Assembly (NCBI GenBank): GCA_963573385.1
Contig: CAUYLG010062797.1
Span: forward strand, 27,687-91,686
Origin: Cacajao melanocephalus
Lineage: Eukaryota > Chordata > Mammalia > Primates > Pitheciidae
Direction of reading: 5' to 3'
DNA: 64,000 bases
The first letter of the stretch is position 1. The number at the start of each line of letters is the position of its first letter. The translations under genes were made by a program, and so were the position numbers. Under the pieces are notes generated by a model. That model saw only the letters and a program-made list of their open reading frames with translations. It did not search any database and was not told the DNA's origin. Below are positions 59,958 through 64,000 of the stretch, one piece after another.

Positions 59958-62900
59958 TAGTATTTTAGATTCTGGGGTACATGTGCAGATCATGAAGAAT
60001 TGTTGCACAGGTACATACATGGCAATATGGTTTGCTGCCTCCATCCCCTGTCACCTATATCTGGCATTTCTCCCCATGTTATCCCTCCCCAACCTCCCTA
60101 CCTCCCACTGTCCCTCCCCTAATCCCCCACAACAGACCCTAGTTTATGATGCTCCCCTCCCTGTGTCCATGTGTTCCCATTGTTCAACATCTGCCTATTA
60201 GAACATGTGGTGTTTGATTTTCTGTTCTTTTATCAGTTTGCTGAGAATGATGATTTCCAAATTCATCCATGTCCCTACAAAGGTCACGAACTCATCATTT
60301 TTTTATGGCTGCACAGTATTCTATGGTGTGTATATGCCATATTTTCCTTGTCCAGTCTATCATTTGGGTTGGCATTTGGGTTGGTTCCGGGTCTTTGCTA
60401 TTGTAAACAGTGCCGCTATGAACATATGTGTGCATGTGTCTTAATAATAGAATGATTTATAATCCTTTGGATATATACGCAGTAATGGGATTGCTGGGCC
60501 AAATGGAATTACTATTTCTAGGTCCTTGAGGAATCACCAATATCTTCCACAATGGTTGAACTAATTTACACTCCCACCAACAATGTAAAAGTGTTCCTAT
60601 TTCTCCACATGCTCTCTAGCATCTGTTGTCTCCAGAGTTTTTAATGATAGCCATTCTAACTGGTTTGAGATGGTATCCCAATGTGTTTTTGATTTGCATT
60701 TCTCTAATGACTGGTGATGATTAGCATTTTTTCATGTTTGTTGGCCTCATATATGACTTCTTTTGAAAAGTGTCTGTTCATGTCCTTCACCCACTTTTGA
60801 ATAGGTTTGTTTTTTTCTTATAAAACTGCTTTATTCTTCTTTGTGGATACTGGATATTAGCCCTTTGACAGATGGGTAAATTGCAAAAACTTTTTCCTAT
60901 TCTATTGGTTGCCAGTTCACTCTAATGATTGTTTCTTTTGCTGTACAGAAGCTCTGGAGTTTAATTAGATTCCATTTGTCTATTTTGGCTTTTGTTGGCA
61001 ATGCTTTTGGTGTTTTAGTCATGAAGTCCTTGACTATGACTATGTCCTGAATGGTTTTGCCTAGATTTTCTTCTAGGGTTTTTATGGTGTTAGGTCTTAT
61101 GTTTAAGTCTGTAATCCATCTGGAGTTAATTTTAGTGTAAGGTGTCAGGAAGGGGTCCAGTTTCTGTTTTCTGAACATGGCTAGCCAGTTATCCCAATAC
61201 CATTTATTAAACAGGGAATCCTTTCCCCATTGCTTGTTTTTGTCAGGTTTGTCAAAGATGTGTGGCGTTGCCTCCAAGGCCTCTGTTCTGTTCCATTGGT
61301 CAATATCTCTGTTTTGGTACCAGTACCAAGCTGTTTTGATTACTGTAGCCTTGTAGTATAGTTTGAAGTCAGGTAATGTGATGCCTCCAGCTTTGTTCTG
61401 TTTGCTTAGGATTGTCTTGGCTATGAGGGCTCTCTTTTGATATCATATGAATTTTCAGGTGGTTTTCTTCCACTTTCATGAAGAGGGTCATAGGTAGCTT
61501 GATGGGGATGCGTTGAATCTGTAAATTACTTTGGGCAGTATGGCCATTTTCACGATATTGATTCTTCCTAACCATTCATTCCATGAGCATGGAATGTTTT
61601 TCCATCTGTTTGTGTCCTCTCTTATTTCCTTGAGCAGTGGTTCATAGTTCTCCTTTACATCCTTTGCTAGTTGTATTCCTAGGTATTTTATTCTCATTGT
61701 AGCAATTGTGGATGGGAGTTTGTTCTTGATTCATTCTGTTTTAGTATGTTATTGATGTATAGGAATGCTTGTGAGTATTGCACATTGATTTTGTATCCTG
61801 AGACTTTGCTGAAGTTGCTTATCAGTTTAAGGAGATTTTGGGCTGTGACAGTGGAGTCTTCTAAATATACAACCATGTCTTCTGCAAGTAGAGACAATTT
61901 GACTTCCTCTATTCCTAATTGAATACCCTTTATTTCTTTTTCATGCCTGATTGCTCTGGCTAGAATTTCCAATACTGTGTTGAATAGGAGTGGTGAGAGA
62001 GGGCACTCTTGTCTAGTGCCAGTTTTCAAAGAGAATGCTTCCAGTTTTTGCCCATTCAGTATGATATTGGCTGTAGGTTTGTAATAAACAGCCTTTATTA
62101 TTTTGAGATACGTTCCATCTATATCTAGTTTATTAGAGTTTTTAGCATAAAGGGCTGTTGAATTTTGTTGGAGGCCTTCTCTGCATCTATTGAGATAATC
62201 ACGTGGTTTTTGCCTTTGGTTCTGTTTATGTGGTGGATTATGTTTATAGACTTGTGTAGGTTGAACCAGCCTTGCATCCCCGGGGTGAAGCCTACTTGAT
62301 CGTGATGGTTAAGCTTTTTGATGTGCTGTTGCAATTGGTTTGCCAGCATTTTATTGAAGATTTTAGCATCTATGTTCATCATGGATATTGGCCTGAAGTT
62401 TTCTTTTTTTGTTGAGTCTCTACTGGATTTTTGTATCAGGATGGTGTTGGTCTCATAAAATAATTTGGAAAGGATTGCCTGTTTTTGGATTGTTTGGAAT
62501 AGTTTCAGAAGGAGTGGTACCAGCTCTTCTTTGTATGTATGGTAGAATTTGGCTGTGAACCATCTGGAACTGGACTTTTTTTTGGTTGGTAGGCTATTAA
62601 TTGCTGCCTCAACTTCAGCCCTTGTTATTGGTCTATTCAAGGTTTCAACTTCTTCCTGGTTTAGGCTTAGGAGGGTCCAAGTGTCAAGGAATTTATCTAT
62701 TTCTTCCAGGTTTACTGGTTTATGTGCATAGAGTTGTTTGTAGTAATCTCTGATCGTAGTTTTTATTTCTGTGGTATCAGTGGTGATATCCTGGTTATCA
62801 TATTTTATTGAACCTATTTGATTCTTCTCTCTTTTCTTTTTTATTAATTTGGCTAGCAGCCTGTCTATTTTGTTAATCTTTTCAAAAAGCCACCTCCTGG

Positions 62901-64000
62901 ATTTATAGATTTTTTGAAGGATTTTTTGTGTCTCTATCTCCTTCAGTTCTGCTCTTAGTTATTTCTTGTCTTCTGCTAGCTTTTGAGTTTTTTTTTTATC
63001 TTGCTCCTCTAGCTCTTTCAATTTTGATGATAGGCTGTCAATTTTAGATCTTTCCTTGCTTCTCACATGGGCATTTCTTGCTATAAATTTTCCTCTAGAC
63101 ACTGCTTTAAATGTGTCCCAGAGATTCTGGTATATTGTGTCTTCATTCTCATTGGTTTTGAAGAACATCTTTATTTCTGCCTTCATTTCATTGTTTATCC
63201 AGTCAACATTCAAGAGCTAGTTGTTCAGTTTCTGTGAAGTTGTATGGTTCTGAGTCAGTTTCTTAATCCTGAGTTCTAAGTTGATTGCACTGTGGTCTGA
63301 GAGATTGTTTGTTATGCTTTCTGTTATCTTGTATTTGCTGAGGAGTGATATACTTCCAATTAGGTGGTCAATTTTAGAGTAGGTGCCATGTGGTGCTGAG
63401 AATAATGTATATTCTGTGGATTTGGCATAGAGAGTTCTGTAGATGTCTATTAGGTTTGCTTGGTCCAAATCTGAGTTCAAGTCCTGGATAGCCTTGTTAA
63501 TTTTCTGTCTTGTTGATTTGTCTAATATTGATAGTGGAGTGTTAAAGTATACCACTATTATTGTGTGGGAGTCTAAGTTTCTTTGTAGCTCATTAAGAAC
63601 TTGCTTTATGTATCTGGATGCTCCTATATTGGGTGCTTATATATTTAGGATAGTTAGCTCTTCTTGTTGCATTGATCCCTTTACCATTATGTAATGCCCT
63701 TCTTTGTCTCTTTTGATCTTTGTTGCTTTAAAGTCTATTTTTTCAGAGAATAGGTTTGCAACTCCTTTTTTTTTTTTTTTTTCTCTCCATTTGCTTGGTT
63801 AATCTTCCTCCATCCCTTTATTTTGAGCCTATGTGTGTCCTTGCATGTGAGATGGGTTTCCTGAATACAACACACTGATGGGTTTTAACTTTTTATCCAA
63901 TTTGCCAGTCTGTGTCTTTTGATTGGGGCATTTAGTCCATTTACATATAAGGTTAATATTGTTATGTGTGAATTTAATCCTGCCATTTTCATGCTAGCTG
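59958..64000 (-). mobile_element. L1 (LINE-1), minus strand, 3' end to ORF2; continues past the window
   Basis: The 3' UTR terminus is at 59958-60100 (complement of ACATGTACCCCAGAATC). Going right, ORF2 is read in broken pieces on the minus strand: C-terminal region 60897-61277, connecting region 61488-61697, reverse-transcriptase segments at about 61694-62029 and 62125-62640, and endonuclease-linked segments 62959-63213 and 63217-63555, with multiple stops and frame changes between them. The reverse-transcriptase region has CPLSPLLFN and a degraded catalytic motif (LAEDM where FADDM is expected). It is therefore a dead copy. The endonuclease start and any ORF1 lie beyond 64000. Confidence 0.9.

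Larger units (their letters stand above)
58560..59958 (-). mobile_element. L1 fragments on both sides of an LTR
   Basis: Reversed L1-type sequence (TTGGCATCTCATTGTGACTTT before; ATGGCTTGACTTTGAATATTTT after) is interrupted at 58756-59098 by a MaLR LTR and ends in an AT-dinucleotide tract. Confidence 0.5.

Noticed and set aside
46710..64000. EPHA1-AS1 lncRNA or taste-receptor genes known near human EPHA1
   Set aside because: No exon or seven-helix receptor frame could be supported from the sequence, and lncRNA exons cannot be recognised without transcripts.

Overview
The window is nuclear DNA from a catarrhine primate. The evidence is the very high density of Alu elements, young L1 sequence, MaLR-type and other endogenous retroviral LTRs, and two intact multi-exon vertebrate genes. 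ZYX (zyxin) lies on the + strand and EPHA1 (ephrin type-A receptor 1) on the - strand, tail to tail as at human 7q34-q35. Compared with my recollection of the human proteins, EPHA1 and ZYX differ at scattered residues (for example EPHA1 begins MEQRW rather than MERRW). This fits an Old World monkey better than human, but I could not align them. There are no bacterial-type features, CRISPR arrays or operons.

Layout: 1-4.8 kb is a tandem run of Alus and old repeats ending in an LTR. A CpG island at about 4.85-5.33 kb starts a three-exon, in-frame but 3'-incomplete copy of RHBDD2, a rhomboid-family membrane protein gene (coding exons 5105-5282, 8860-9267, 10829-10979). Its second intron holds a 24-bp minisatellite. 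The human RHBDD2 gene is at 7q11.23, so this looks like a segmental duplicate. From 11 to 17.9 kb there are repeats, including a solo LTR of about 1.07 kb. A large CpG island (about 17.93-19.9 kb) covers the ZYX promoter. ZYX has nine coding exons from 19249 to 28290, encoding 572 residues, with a poly(A) signal at 28666. EPHA1 occupies 29031-46705 (minus) with 18 coding exons that join in frame to 976 residues, and its own CpG island at about 46.5-46.8 kb. The remaining 17 kb is AT-rich intergenic DNA dominated by L1 fragments, old LTRs and microsatellites. It ends inside a minus-strand L1 that runs off the window.

The genes are not an operon. ZYX encodes a focal-adhesion and actin-assembly adaptor and EPHA1 a receptor tyrosine kinase for ephrin-A ligands. 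Both act in adhesion and motility, but they are independent transcription units whose 3' ends nearly meet. The observations most worth checking are the RHBDD2-like partial gene, an RGD tripeptide in the EPHA1 ligand-binding domain, duplicated segments on both sides of EPHA1 exon 2, the intronic minisatellite, and an L1 with a 5' inversion. I found nothing that I can defend as a previously undescribed biological system.
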